The translations under genes were made by a program, and so were the position numbers. The notes below the pieces were generated by a model that saw only the letters and a program-made list of their open reading frames with translations, did not search any database and was not told the DNA's origin. This document shows positions 1-6,884 of a DNA stretch of 32,475 bases, piece after piece. Source of the DNA: Candidatus Rokuibacteriota bacterium (GTDB taxonomy: Bacteria; Methylomirabilota; Methylomirabilia; Rokubacteriales; CSP1-6). Position 1 is the stretch's first letter. The number at the start of each line of letters is the position of its first letter. Location of the stretch: positions 1 to 32,475 of the forward strand of contig QHSA01000138.1 of assembly GCA_003220315.1 (NCBI GenBank), given 5' to 3'.

Positions 1-306
1 CGGCCGCGCGGAATCGAGGATAGGCTCCAGTCCGGCAAGCAGCAGAGAGGCCAGCTGGGTCAGGGACTGGTTTTCCCGCATCACTGCGAGGTCGTAATCC
101 GGGATGATCCTGAAAAGGGAGAGCATCTGATCGACCATTTCCCGGTGCTGGCCCGTTACACAAACCACGGGCCCCGGCCCCTGCGACCCGGCCGACGCCT
201 GGGCACGGCGCAGTTCTCGGATGACCGGCGCGAGTTTGATGGCCTCCGGACGGGTACCCAGAATGCATAGCGTCTTTACCGGCGCCCTCCCACCGTTGCT
301 TCTCAC
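1..306 (-). CDS. wecB: UDP-N-acetylglucosamine 2-epimerase (non-hydrolysing), N-terminal part, cut by window edge
   Basis: This is the first ~102 codons of a leftward gene that runs off the window. Translating from GTG 306-304 gives the family hallmark GTRPEAIKLAPVI near residue 17 and then VVCVTGQHREMVDQML, the sugar-nucleotide-binding start of the WecB/MnaA fold. The enzyme interconverts UDP-GlcNAc and UDP-ManNAc in the cytoplasm and feeds surface polysaccharide synthesis. There is no in-frame ATG. GTG 306 gives about ten extra residues before the usual start, so the exact start is uncertain. The gene lies downstream of a sigma-54-like promoter and a c-di-GMP riboswitch on the same strand, separated by about 280 nt without a convincing gene. 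This suggests it opens a c-di-GMP-regulated polysaccharide locus (inference). Family identity is firm. Confidence 0.88.
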   Translation of the reverse strand, partial: MRSNGGRAPVKTLCILGTRPEAIKLAPVIRELRRAQASAGSQGPGPVVCVTGQHREMVDQMLSLFRIIPDYDLAVMRENQSLTQLASLLLAGLEPILDSARP

Positions 307-574
307 CCTGCTGCCCTCGGCCGAAGAGCGCCGTCGCCCAACGAGCGTGCGAGTAGTGTCCTGCGGTGGAGAGAATCTGTCATGGCTCAGGGAACGCAGA
401 CCGTGTCTCGCCTATGCTCCAAGCGAGCAGGCCTTGTGCGGGTAGCACGGCGGAGAAGGAACCGTGATAGCGCCGGTAAGCAGCGATACCCGCGGAGAGT
501 GCAGCGCGCGACCGAGGCGCGACCCCCAGGAGCGTTCCATGATGATCCTCCAGCTGCGGAAGACCACCGTGCCC

Positions 575-593
575 GAGAGGTTGCATCCCTCTC
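575..593 (-). promoter_or_regulatory. Hairpin 3' of the riboswitch, possible expression platform
   Basis: On the minus strand GAGAGG, a 7-nt loop and CCTCTC form a 6-bp stem that overlaps the 3' edge of the c-di-GMP aptamer (GGAG of its presumed P1). The arm also contains a Shine-Dalgarno-like GGAGAGGG followed by an ATG (586-584) in the loop, which opens a 68-codon frame ending at 380. There is no U-tract, so translational control or an antiterminator is more likely than a simple terminator. The 68-codon frame has less GC at third positions than neighbouring genes, so I do not call it a gene. Its role is inferred from position only. Confidence 0.35.
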
Positions 594-690
594 CTTCGGC
601 AGCCCGGCTATCAGGTCACTGCGGACCTGACCCGTGGCTTTGCGTCCCCACCTCGCGGTGGGTTTGCCCTTGTCGGGAGGAGTCTCCGCC
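591..690 (-). promoter_or_regulatory. c-di-GMP-I (GEMM-I) riboswitch aptamer
   Basis: Read on the minus strand, the segment carries the GEMM-I consensus in order. GGGCAAACC (669-661) is followed by a 6-bp stem capped by a GCGA (GNRA) tetraloop. Next come GGACGCAAAGCCACGGG, a 7-bp stem (TCAGGTC / GACCTGA), and the closing TAGCCGGGCTGCCG. In this family the tetraloop docks into the second helix and the ligand sits at the three-helix junction. It senses the second messenger c-di-GMP in nascent mRNA. The nearest downstream recognisable gene on this strand is wecB. Transcription from the predicted sigma-54 site would begin a few bases before the aptamer. The aptamer is clear; whether ligand turns expression on or off cannot be read here. 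Confidence 0.93.
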
Positions 691-703
691 GCCTCGGTAC
701 GAA

Positions 704-719
704 AGCATTTGCCGTGCCC
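704..719 (-). promoter_or_regulatory. Predicted sigma-54 (RpoN) promoter upstream of the riboswitch
   Basis: The minus-strand sequence GGGCACGGCAAATGCT matches the -24/-12 consensus TGGCACG-N4-TTGCW at all but two specified positions, with the required GG-N10-GC spacing (GG 718-717, GC 706-705). Twelve bases past the GC, the start would be near G693, just ahead of the aptamer's first helix. That position strongly supports a real promoter. A run of six A/T (about 769-774) and a perfect dyad at 787-799 lie upstream, as usual for sigma-54 control with a bent linker and an enhancer-binding activator. Confidence 0.7.
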
Positions 720-786
720 ATTCCTCTAAGTTAGTGGGGCGGCGTAGTTCCACTGCCGCCGCTGGAGCAAAAAATGCGCGACTGAG

Positions 787-799
787 TGACAGAGTGTCA
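787..799. promoter_or_regulatory. Perfect dyad, candidate enhancer-binding activator site
   Basis: TGACA-GAG-TGTCA is a perfect 5-bp inverted repeat about 95-105 bp upstream of the predicted sigma-54 transcription start. This is the usual distance for an upstream activating sequence bound by an NtrC-type regulator. A second inverted repeat (GGCGGC/GCCGCC, 738-760) lies between it and the promoter. Which activator would bind cannot be told from the window. Confidence 0.4.
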
Positions 800-1038
800 T
801 CCGCACGTCGGTAGCGTTCGACACCGCACATGGCGCCGACGCTCCTCCACAGCCTCGTCACCCGAAGCGTACGGTCCTTTCGATATTTCCGTTTGCTGCG
901 ATGACTCGGCAAGGTCTTCATCTGCCGCCGACTGACCGCTAGCGAGGTCACTCGCATGGGCCGCTGGCGGGCTCGCAGGCGAAGGTTTGCGCTGCAGACG
1001 GCGACCGACGGTCGTATCTTCGAGTTGGACCGACCGAC

Positions 1039-1917
1039 TTGCGAACGACGAGCCGCGCGCTCTCGGCTCTCGCCCTGATCGTCGCTCTGGCCGGCACGGC
1101 TGCGGCGGAGGACCAGCCGAAGCCGCCCGCTCCCTCGCCTGCCGCAGCGGTCAGCCTTGAGGTCTCGCTGACCCCCGATTACACGGAAGGCAAGTACGGC
1201 ACGCGCCACACGACCGAGATCCTGCGCGTGCCGCTGACGGTGGATTGGTTCGTGACGGACCGGCTCGATTTCGCCCTCACCGTCCCCTACCTCTGGGAGC
1301 ACGGTCAGTCGATTCTCGCCCTGCTTGGCGGGCGCGTCGGCAGGGCACCGAATCGGATCGGTCTCCCGCCGCGGGGCCGTCGACGGGCCCTGTTCGACCG
1401 GCCCCAGACACAGGACGGACTCGGCGACGTCCTCCTGGACGGTACCTTGGTGCTCCTCGAGGAGAAGAGCTTGTTCCCGGAGGTCGCTACGCTTGGAGAA
1501 GTCAAGTTTCCCACAGCAGATTCAAACAAGGGGCTGGGGACAGGCGAGTTCGACGAGACGGTCGGGATCGACCTGACGAAAGGGCTGGGCGAAAGTTGGA
1601 CCGCGTACGTGGACGTCTCGTACACCTTCGTCGGCTCGCCCCCGGGGACGCGTGTCGACGACTTCTTCGGCTGGTCCGTGGGCCTCGGTTATGCCGTCAC
1701 GCGCGCGCTCCGGTTCACGAGCTACGTCGACGGCTCGACCGTCACCGTACGCAACCCCCTGGTGGAGCACCGCATCGAGAAGGCACCGAACGACGTCCGC
1801 CTCCGCGTCGAATACACGCCGACGAAGTTGGTGCAGCTCAGGCTCGAGGGTCTCACGGGGCTCAGCAGCGGAACCCCCACCTTCGGGGTGAGTGCGGGAG
1901 TCACGCTTCGCTTCTGA
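1039..1917 (+). CDS. Predicted outer-membrane beta-barrel protein (MetA-pathway/transporter-like superfamily)
   Basis: 292 codons from a TTG. The N-terminus is a clear signal peptide (basic MRTTSR, a hydrophobic stretch, cleavage after AGTAAA near residue 23), then a short Pro-rich linker. The rest alternates polar and hydrophobic residues in strand-like blocks: a segment like VPLTVDWFVTDRLDFALTVP near residues 65-85, then GLGYAVTRALRF, and a final VSAGVTLRF ending in Phe, the usual sorting signal for outer-membrane barrels. The pattern resembles the 'MetA-pathway of phenol degradation/transporter' barrel superfamily. Substrate and true function are unknown. It converges with the next barrel gene six bases away. 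No good Shine-Dalgarno sequence precedes the TTG, but the signal peptide supports a start near here. It is the only gene left of the origin that reads rightward. Confidence 0.7.
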   Translation: MRTTSRALSALALIVALAGTAAAEDQPKPPAPSPAAAVSLEVSLTPDYTEGKYGTRHTTEILRVPLTVDWFVTDRLDFALTVPYLWEHGQSILALLGGRVGRAPNRIGLPPRGRRRALFDRPQTQDGLGDVLLDGTLVLLEEKSLFPEVATLGEVKFPTADSNKGLGTGEFDETVGIDLTKGLGESWTAYVDVSYTFVGSPPGTRVDDFFGWSVGLGYAVTRALRFTSYVDGSTVTVRNPLVEHRIEKAPNDVRLRVEYTPTKLVQLRLEGLTGLSSGTPTFGVSAGVTLRF

Positions 1918-1929
1918 CGCCCGTCAGAA
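1912..1929. repeat. Palindrome covering both stop codons of two convergent genes
   Basis: TTCTGACG-CC-CGTCAGAA is an 8-bp perfect inverted repeat. Its left arm holds the last Phe codon and TGA of the rightward barrel gene. Its right arm holds the Phe codon and TGA of the leftward one. It could act as a small bidirectional transcription end, but it lacks T-runs. The symmetry may partly follow from both proteins needing a terminal Phe. Confidence 0.5.
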
Positions 1930-2466
1930 CCGCACGCCGACCGTGAACCCCGGCATGACGTCGGCGCCGGTGGCGCGGTCGGTGTCGAGATTGGTGAAGT
2001 TGAGGAGGAGCGTGCCGGTCACGCTCATCTGGTTGTTCAGTCTGTAGTCGGCGCCGGCACCGAGCACGATGAGCCAGGAGGTGTCATCGTTGCGGAAGCC
2101 CGTGTGCACGAAGCCGATCCCGGCTTCCGGGACGACCTTCAGGCGATTCGCGGTGCCTGGGATGTCGATCCAGTACTTCACCTGGCCGGACACGCCGATC
2201 TGAGCCATATCACCGGTGAACCCGAGCTGCAGCAGCGGGCCGAGCGACACGTTGCGCGCGATGAACGCGTCGGCGTAGAAGTTCATGGCGAACGCCGTGC
2301 CGTCGGGGGTGTCCCCCAGGAATCCAAGGCCTCCCCCGAACGTCCACGAGCCCGGTTGCAGGTCCGCGGCCCGCGCCGACGGCACCGCCCCGAAGAGGGT
2401 GAGCCCGACCACGAGCCCCCCAAGGAGAGTCAGCGTCCGCGTCTGGAGGGTGTTCCGCTGTCTCAT
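1924..2466 (-). CDS. Small outer-membrane beta-barrel protein (OmpW/porin-like fold)
   Basis: 180 residues from ATG 2466, chosen because GGGAGGTGG precedes it at good spacing; an upstream in-frame ATG would add 11 residues but lacks this site. A signal peptide ends near AVPSARA (about residue 33). The mature part is made of short amphipathic strands (SWTFGGGLGFLG, AMNFYADAFIARNVSLGPLLQLGF, VVPEAGIGFVH, SWLIVLGAGADYRLNNQMSV) separated by Gly/Asp turns, and it ends in FTVGVRF with terminal Phe. The size fits eight-stranded barrels such as OmpW/OmpA-N. The family assignment is by pattern only. It stands downstream of the oxidoreductase gene on the same strand, with a 70-nt gap holding a weak hairpin. 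Confidence 0.7.
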   Translation of the reverse strand: MRQRNTLQTRTLTLLGGLVVGLTLFGAVPSARAADLQPGSWTFGGGLGFLGDTPDGTAFAMNFYADAFIARNVSLGPLLQLGFTGDMAQIGVSGQVKYWIDIPGTANRLKVVPEAGIGFVHTGFRNDDTSWLIVLGAGADYRLNNQMSVTGTLLLNFTNLDTDRATGADVMPGFTVGVRF

Positions 2467-2536
2467 CGCGCCACCTCCCGCCTGCCGATGGTAGTCCAAG
2501 AGGCCGCGTTCCGAAAGCAGCCCTCTTCACGCCCGG

Positions 2537-3499
2537 TCAGAGCGTGACGGTACGGCCGAGCGCGGCCGCCCGCGCGGCGGCCTCGACGACGACGAGCGCC
2601 TGCACGCCAGCGCTCGCGTCGACGGGACTCGGCGTCCCGCCCGCGCACGCGTCGAGGAACGCGGCGAGCTCGCGCCGGAGCGGCTCCTCACCGTGGACCG
2701 GCAGATCCTCCTTCCCCGTGTCCACCGCCTCCCAGGCCGCGCCCGATCTCCTGAACTCGCCCAGGTGGAGCGTGACCGTCGCGCTCCCGTAGTCGGCGAC
2801 GAGGCTGCCGCGCTCGCCGACGATCACGCACTCGCGGTGCGTGCCCGGGACGAAGTAGTTCGCCTCGACCACGGTCGGGATCTCACCGTAGTGCACGATC
2901 GTGACCGACAGGTCGTCCAGGCCGCGCCCGAGATAGTCCCGCTGGAGCGCCGCCACGCTCGTCGCCGGGCGATCGAAGAGATAGGCGAACAGGTCGAAGT
3001 AGTGGATCGCGTCGGTGTGCGTCACGCCGACGTCGGTCCGCGGCCGCTTGAAGCCGGCGAAGCGGCCTGTGGCGTACCGCACGGGTCCGATCCGTCCTGC
3101 GCCGAGCGCCTCGCGGAGCGTCGCGGTCACGGGATGGAAGCGGAAGACGTGCCCCACCTGGACCACGCGCCCCGCCGCCCGCGTCGCCGCCTCGAGCTCG
3201 TACGCCTCCGCGACCGTCGTCGTGAACGGCTTCTCGATGAAGCAGTGGCGCCCGGCGGCGAGGCACTCGCCCGCGATCGCGCGGTGGCTGTCGGCAGGAG
3301 TCACGATGTCCACGGCGTCCACAGAGGCGAGCGCCGTGCGGTAGTCCCGGACGGCCCGCCGTGACTCCACGCCCTGCTTCTGGGCCCACTCGAGCCGCGC
3401 CGGCGCCACGTCGGCCACCCAGACCGTCGCGCCGAGCTCTCGGAGCACGCGCAGGTGCTTCTCGCCCCAGCGTCCCAGGCCGACGAGGAGGACGTTCAT
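2537..3499 (-). CDS. Gfo/Idh/MocA-family NAD(P)-dependent oxidoreductase
   Basis: 320 residues. The N-terminal Rossmann fold shows GLGRWGEKHLR (residues 7-17) for dinucleotide binding, then the family signature EKP (89-91), whose Lys contacts substrate and nicotinamide. The C-terminal alpha/beta domain has GHVFRFHP (about 116-123) and HTDAIHYFD (161-169), where His/Asp residues form the active site. Members oxidise or reduce sugars and inositols, often UDP-sugars for surface glycans. The exact substrate cannot be named. It lies 7 nt after the glycosyltransferase gene and is the last gene of the DUF507-DUF507-ubiX-GT2 run. Its glycosyltransferase neighbour suggests nucleotide-sugar or glycan work (inference). 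Confidence 0.88.
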   Translation of the reverse strand: MNVLLVGLGRWGEKHLRVLRELGATVWVADVAPARLEWAQKQGVESRRAVRDYRTALASVDAVDIVTPADSHRAIAGECLAAGRHCFIEKPFTTTVAEAYELEAATRAAGRVVQVGHVFRFHPVTATLREALGAGRIGPVRYATGRFAGFKRPRTDVGVTHTDAIHYFDLFAYLFDRPATSVAALQRDYLGRGLDDLSVTIVHYGEIPTVVEANYFVPGTHRECVIVGERGSLVADYGSATVTLHLGEFRRSGAAWEAVDTGKEDLPVHGEEPLRRELAAFLDACAGGTPSPVDASAGVQALVVVEAAARAAALGRTVTL

Positions 3500-3506
3500 C
3501 GCGCGG

Positions 3507-4244
3507 TCACTCGTGGCCGAGGTCGCCGCCCAGGCTCTCGGCGACTTCGTAACGGAGCAGGCGCGACTTCATCCAGCGGATCGCCAGCAGGTCGGCGAAG
3601 GCGACGAACGCGCGGTCCCACACCCCGTACTTCGACCGTCCGAAGCGCCGGGGACGGTGGTTCACCGGCACCTCGATCACGCGGTAGCCCCGGAGCGTGA
3701 GAAGCGTCGGGATGAACCGGTGGAGCCCCCGGTAGAGCACGAGGTCGCGCAGGCACTCGCGACGGAACGCCCGGAACGTGCACCCGCTGTCCTGGATCGT
3801 CTCGTCGCTGAGCCGGTTGCGCACGCGGTTGGCGATGCGCGAGGCGACGCGGCGGCGCCAGTCGTCGCCGTGGGCGCGCTCCTGCCGCCAACCCGTCGCG
3901 GCGTCCCACCGGTCGAGGTACCCGAGGAGCTTCGGGATATCCGCGGGGTCGTTCTGGAGGTCCGCGTCCATCACGACGACCCATCTGCCGAGCGCCGCCT
4001 TGAGCCCGGCGTCGGTCGCCGCGGTCTCCCCCGCGTGCGACTTCAGCCGCACCAGGCGGACCCGCGGGTCGGCCTCGCGGAGGCCGCGAACGATCTCCGG
4101 GCTGCCGTCACGGCTGCCGTCGTCGACGAAGATCACCTCGACCACGAGCCCGAGCCCCTCGAGCACACCCCGAAGCTCCTCCCACAGCAGCGGGAGGTTC
4201 TCCTCCTCGTTGTAGACGGGGATGACGACGGAGAGGTCAGGCAC
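3507..4244 (-). CDS. Family 2 glycosyltransferase (DPM1/GtrB-like, without C-terminal membrane helices)
   Basis: 245 residues from GTG 4244. This start gives the canonical VPDLSVVIPVYNEEENLP opening and an 8-bp overlap (GTGCCTGA) with the ubiX stop. The GT-A fold motifs are the nucleotide-binding FVDDGSRDGS (DDGS 41-44), the metal-binding DAD (93-95, within MDADLQNDP), and the downstream NHRPRRFGRSKYG (195-207) typical of polyprenyl-phosphate glycosyltransferases such as dolichyl/undecaprenyl-phosphate mannosyl- or glucosyltransferases. The usual C-terminal pair of membrane helices is absent, so it is probably a soluble or peripheral enzyme acting at the inner face of the membrane. The donor sugar is unknown. 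Translation is likely coupled to ubiX. Confidence 0.88.
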   Translation of the reverse strand: MPDLSVVIPVYNEEENLPLLWEELRGVLEGLGLVVEVIFVDDGSRDGSPEIVRGLREADPRVRLVRLKSHAGETAATDAGLKAALGRWVVVMDADLQNDPADIPKLLGYLDRWDAATGWRQERAHGDDWRRRVASRIANRVRNRLSDETIQDSGCTFRAFRRECLRDLVLYRGLHRFIPTLLTLRGYRVIEVPVNHRPRRFGRSKYGVWDRAFVAFADLLAIRWMKSRLLRYEVAESLGGDLGHE

Positions 4245-4827
4245 CGGGCTCGCCCTGGCCCGGACGGTTCGTGCCCCGCCACTCGGCGACGAGCGTCTGT
4301 GGCAGGCCGAGCCGGTCGAGCACACGCGCGATGGTATGGTTCACGACGTCGTCGATGTCCTTCGGGCGAGCGTAAAAGGCCGGCATCGGCGGCAGGATCA
4401 CCGCGCCCATCTCCGCGAGCGCGACCATGCACTTGAGGTGGCCGAGGTGCAGCGGCGTCTCACGCACGAGCAGGATCAGCGGGCGGCCCTCCTTGAGCGT
4501 CACGTCCGCCGCCCGCGCGATGAGCGAGTCGCTGTGGCACGAGGCGATCGCCCCGGCCGTCTTGATCGAGCAGGGCGCGATCACCATGCCCGCGGTGCGG
4601 AAGGAGCCCGAGGCGATCGAGGCACCGATGTCCTTGTTGTCGTAGTGGTGCGCCGCGAGCGCCTCGACGTCCTTCGCCGCGTACGCGGTCTCCTCGACGA
4701 TCGTCCGCTTGCCTGGGACGGAGACGACCAGATGGGTCTGGACGTCCGCGTGGCCCCGCAGCGCCTCGAGGAGCCGGATCCCGTAGATCGCGCCGGTCGC
4801 GCCCGTGATGCCAACGACCAGACGCAT
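4237..4827 (-). CDS. ubiX: UbiX-type flavin prenyltransferase
   Basis: 196 residues from ATG 4827, which overlaps the stop of the upstream gene by one base (TGATG). GITGATGAIYG (6-16) is the flavin-binding loop, PCSIKTAGAIA (85-95) the conserved core, and PMPAFYARP (147-155) the C-terminal substrate loop. UbiX attaches a dimethylallyl group to FMN to make the prenylated flavin needed by UbiD-family decarboxylases in ubiquinone and aromatic-acid metabolism. No ubiD gene is in this window. A longer frame starting about 60 bases upstream is ruled out by family alignment. Assignment is firm. Confidence 0.93.
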   Translation of the reverse strand: MRLVVGITGATGAIYGIRLLEALRGHADVQTHLVVSVPGKRTIVEETAYAAKDVEALAAHHYDNKDIGASIASGSFRTAGMVIAPCSIKTAGAIASCHSDSLIARAADVTLKEGRPLILLVRETPLHLGHLKCMVALAEMGAVILPPMPAFYARPKDIDDVVNHTIARVLDRLGLPQTLVAEWRGTNRPGQGEPGA

Positions 4828-5102
4828 CACAGGCGAAACCTTTTCCGAAAGACTTCCTCGCGCGTCTTCTGGTAGAGCACCTCCCACTCGCGGCTTCCCT
4901 CGGGCATCGGGCGAGAATAGGATCCGAGGATCTTCCGCACCTCGCCGTCGATCGATTCCTCGAGCTTCGATTCGTCCGTGAGCGCGCGGATCACCTCGGG
5001 GCGCAGATCGTCCGGAGCCTTGATGTGCACGCCCGGCGTGGCGCCGAGCTCCTTCACGATGAGGTCGGCGAGATGAAAGATGCGCTCGCGGCTCATGCGC
5101 AT
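4827..5102 (-). CDS. DUF507 family protein (second of a tandem pair)
   Basis: 91 residues, helical and charged, opening MRMSRERIFHLADLIVKEL and ending with a Trp/Tyr-containing REWEVLYQKTREEVFRKR segment. This is recognisable as DUF507, small proteins of unknown function known from several diderm phyla, commonly as two adjacent paralogues. It shares one base with the gene before it and one with ubiX after it, so all three are surely co-translated. Both copies share an N-terminal 'helix ending ADxIVKxL' and a C-terminal 'LxxKxREExxRxR' pattern. No membrane segment or signal is present. Confidence 0.8.
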   Translation of the reverse strand: MRMSRERIFHLADLIVKELGATPGVHIKAPDDLRPEVIRALTDESKLEESIDGEVRKILGSYSRPMPEGSREWEVLYQKTREEVFRKRFRL

Positions 5103-5380
5103 CAGAGGATGAACCCCCGCTCGCGGGCGAGCTTCTCCTTGACCTTCGCGAGGAGCTGCCGGTAATCGGCGGCGGAGTCTTTGATCTGCTTGGCGTGCTC
5201 GAGCAAGAGCTGGCGCGCGTCGGCGTCGAGCTTCTCCTCGGCGGCGATGCTGTCGACGAGGACGTGCCGGACCGCGGTCCGCGCGGCGGCCTCGTCCTTG
5301 ACCTCGACGACCTTCCGCACGGTCAGACGTTTGACGATGGCGTCGGCCATTCGCGCTGCGATCTCGTCCCGCCGCGGCAT
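5102..5380 (-). CDS. DUF507 family protein (first of a tandem pair)
   Basis: 92 residues starting MPRRDEIAARMADAIVKRL and ending KVKEKLARERGFIL. The layout matches its downstream neighbour: an N-terminal helix, a middle segment DEAAARTAVRHVLVDSIAAEEKLDADAR, and a C-terminal basic helix, so the two are paralogues. The function is unknown. Its ATG lies 35 nt past the end of the histidine kinase gene, so it may begin its own operon or be read through from the kinase operon. Its stop overlaps the next start by one base. Confidence 0.78.
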   Translation of the reverse strand: MPRRDEIAARMADAIVKRLTVRKVVEVKDEAAARTAVRHVLVDSIAAEEKLDADARQLLLEHAKQIKDSAADYRQLLAKVKEKLARERGFIL

Positions 5381-5414
5381 ACCGCTTGAGCCTACACGGC
5401 CGCGACGCGGGGAG

Positions 5415-6884
5415 TCAAGAAACGGCCGGCAGGGAGAAGGTCACGCGCGTGCCGGCGCCGACGGCGCTCTCGACACGGATCGTGCCGCCGTGCGCGTCGA
5501 CGAGCGCCTTGACGACGGCGAGCCCGAGCCCCGTACCGCGCACGGCGCCGACGTCGGGCGCCCGATAGTACGGCTCGAAGATGCGCTCGCGCGCCTCGTC
5601 CGGAATCCCCGCGCCACGGTCCAGCACCTCGATCTCGACCATCGCGCCCGCGCGGCGGGCGCAGAGCCGCACCTCGCTGTCGGGCGGCGAGTACTTCACG
5701 GCGTTCGAGACGAGGTTGGCCAGGATGCGCTCGAGCGCATCCGGGTCGGCGTCCACCGGGGGCAGCGCCGACGCGCAGTCCACGACGAGCGTGTCCACGG
5801 CGCCGCGGCGGAACAGATTGGCCGTCGCGGCGAGCGCCGCTTCCACCGCGACCGGCGTGCGGTGGAGCGTCGGCGCGAGGCCACGCTCGAGGCGTGAGAG
5901 ATCGAGCAGGTCGCTCACGATCCGCCCGAGGCGCGCCGCCTCGGCGCCCATGATCCCGGCCATCCGCCGGACCTCTTCGGGCGCGAGCGAGCGCGCGGCG
6001 AGAATCTCGCTGAATCCCTGGAGCGCCGTGAGCGGCGTCCGGAGCTCGTGCGACGCGACGGCGACAAAGACGGACTTCGCCCGGTCCAGCTCCTCGAGAT
6101 GGCGCGTGGCGTTCGCGACCTGCCGTTCGAGCTCGTCGGCGAACCGCCGCGCGCGCGACGTGAGCCGCGCGTTCTCCAGCGCGACCGCGACGTGGGCGCC
6201 GAGCGCCTCGACCGCCGCGCGCTCCTCGCCGCCGAGCTCGCCGACCCGCTCGACGGCGAGGACGCCGATCGGCTGCCCGGCCACGACGAGCGGCGTGGCG
6301 AACACGCGGCGCGGTCGGCTGCCGTCACCCGTGTCGGGCACGAACACCGCTGCCCCACCGGTGAGCACGCGGTCGGCGACGGAGCCGGCCACCACGCGCT
6401 CGGCGGCCGCCGCCACTTCCCGCTCGCCGTCGCGCACGACCAGCCCGACGTCGGCTGCGCCCAGGCGATCGATGAGCACGGCGCGCACCGAGCGAAGCGC
6501 AGCCTCGAGCAGCGTCACGCCCGCCAGCGCCCGCTGGACCGCCAGAATGGTCTCGTACCGCGCCCGCTGCCGGCGCGCGCGTGTCGTGAGCGTACCGCCG
6601 AGGGCGCCGACGCCGGCGACGAGCGCGAACGTCACGAGCCCTTCGATCGTCTCCGGCGTGAGCCCCGAGCGCTCGATCGCGGGAAGCACGACGGAGGCGT
6701 AGAGGACGAGCGTCGCGCCGGCGCTCAGCGCGCCGCCGAGCCCGCCGAACGCGAGCGCCAGCGCGACGACCGGCAGCAGATACACGTGACGGAGCGCCGA
6801 GGCGGGGTCGCCGCCGGCCTGCACGATCAGCGTCGTGACGACGGCCAGGGTCAGCGCCGCGGCGGCGGCGAGCGCGCGCGTCAC
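5415..6884 (-). CDS. Membrane sensor histidine kinase with GAF-like domain
   Basis: 489 residues from GTG 6884, which forms a GTGA overlap with the preceding gene's stop; the open frame extends far upstream, but that part overlaps the neighbour in another frame. Residues 1-100 hold about four hydrophobic segments separated by short loops. A GAF-like region follows (about 115-240, with FATPLVVAGQPIGVLAVER) and a short coiled linker. The HisKA box SHELRTPL has the phospho-acceptor His at 279. The ATPase domain shows the N box (LVSNAVKYSP, Asn394), G1 DRGAG (422-426) and G2 GTGLGL (450-455). All catalytic motifs are intact. It ends the regulator/HD-GYP/CPBP operon, so its likely partner is the receiver encoded at the other end (inference). 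Confidence 0.9.
   Translation of the reverse strand: MTRALAAAAALTLAVVTTLIVQAGGDPASALRHVYLLPVVALALAFGGLGGALSAGATLVLYASVVLPAIERSGLTPETIEGLVTFALVAGVGALGGTLTTRARRQRARYETILAVQRALAGVTLLEAALRSVRAVLIDRLGAADVGLVVRDGEREVAAAAERVVAGSVADRVLTGGAAVFVPDTGDGSRPRRVFATPLVVAGQPIGVLAVERVGELGGEERAAVEALGAHVAVALENARLTSRARRFADELERQVANATRHLEELDRAKSVFVAVASHELRTPLTALQGFSEILAARSLAPEEVRRMAGIMGAEAARLGRIVSDLLDLSRLERGLAPTLHRTPVAVEAALAATANLFRRGAVDTLVVDCASALPPVDADPDALERILANLVSNAVKYSPPDSEVRLCARRAGAMVEIEVLDRGAGIPDEARERIFEPYYRAPDVGAVRGTGLGLAVVKALVDAHGGTIRVESAVGAGTRVTFSLPAVS

Noticed and set aside
464-814. 116-codon plus-strand frame
   Set aside because: It runs antisense through the riboswitch and its promoter. The RNA features explain the conservation and no protein motif is visible.
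616-1302. 228-codon minus-strand frame
   Set aside because: It overlaps the sigma-54/riboswitch region and the signal-peptide region of the barrel gene in antisense. It has no recognisable motif and an implausible composition.
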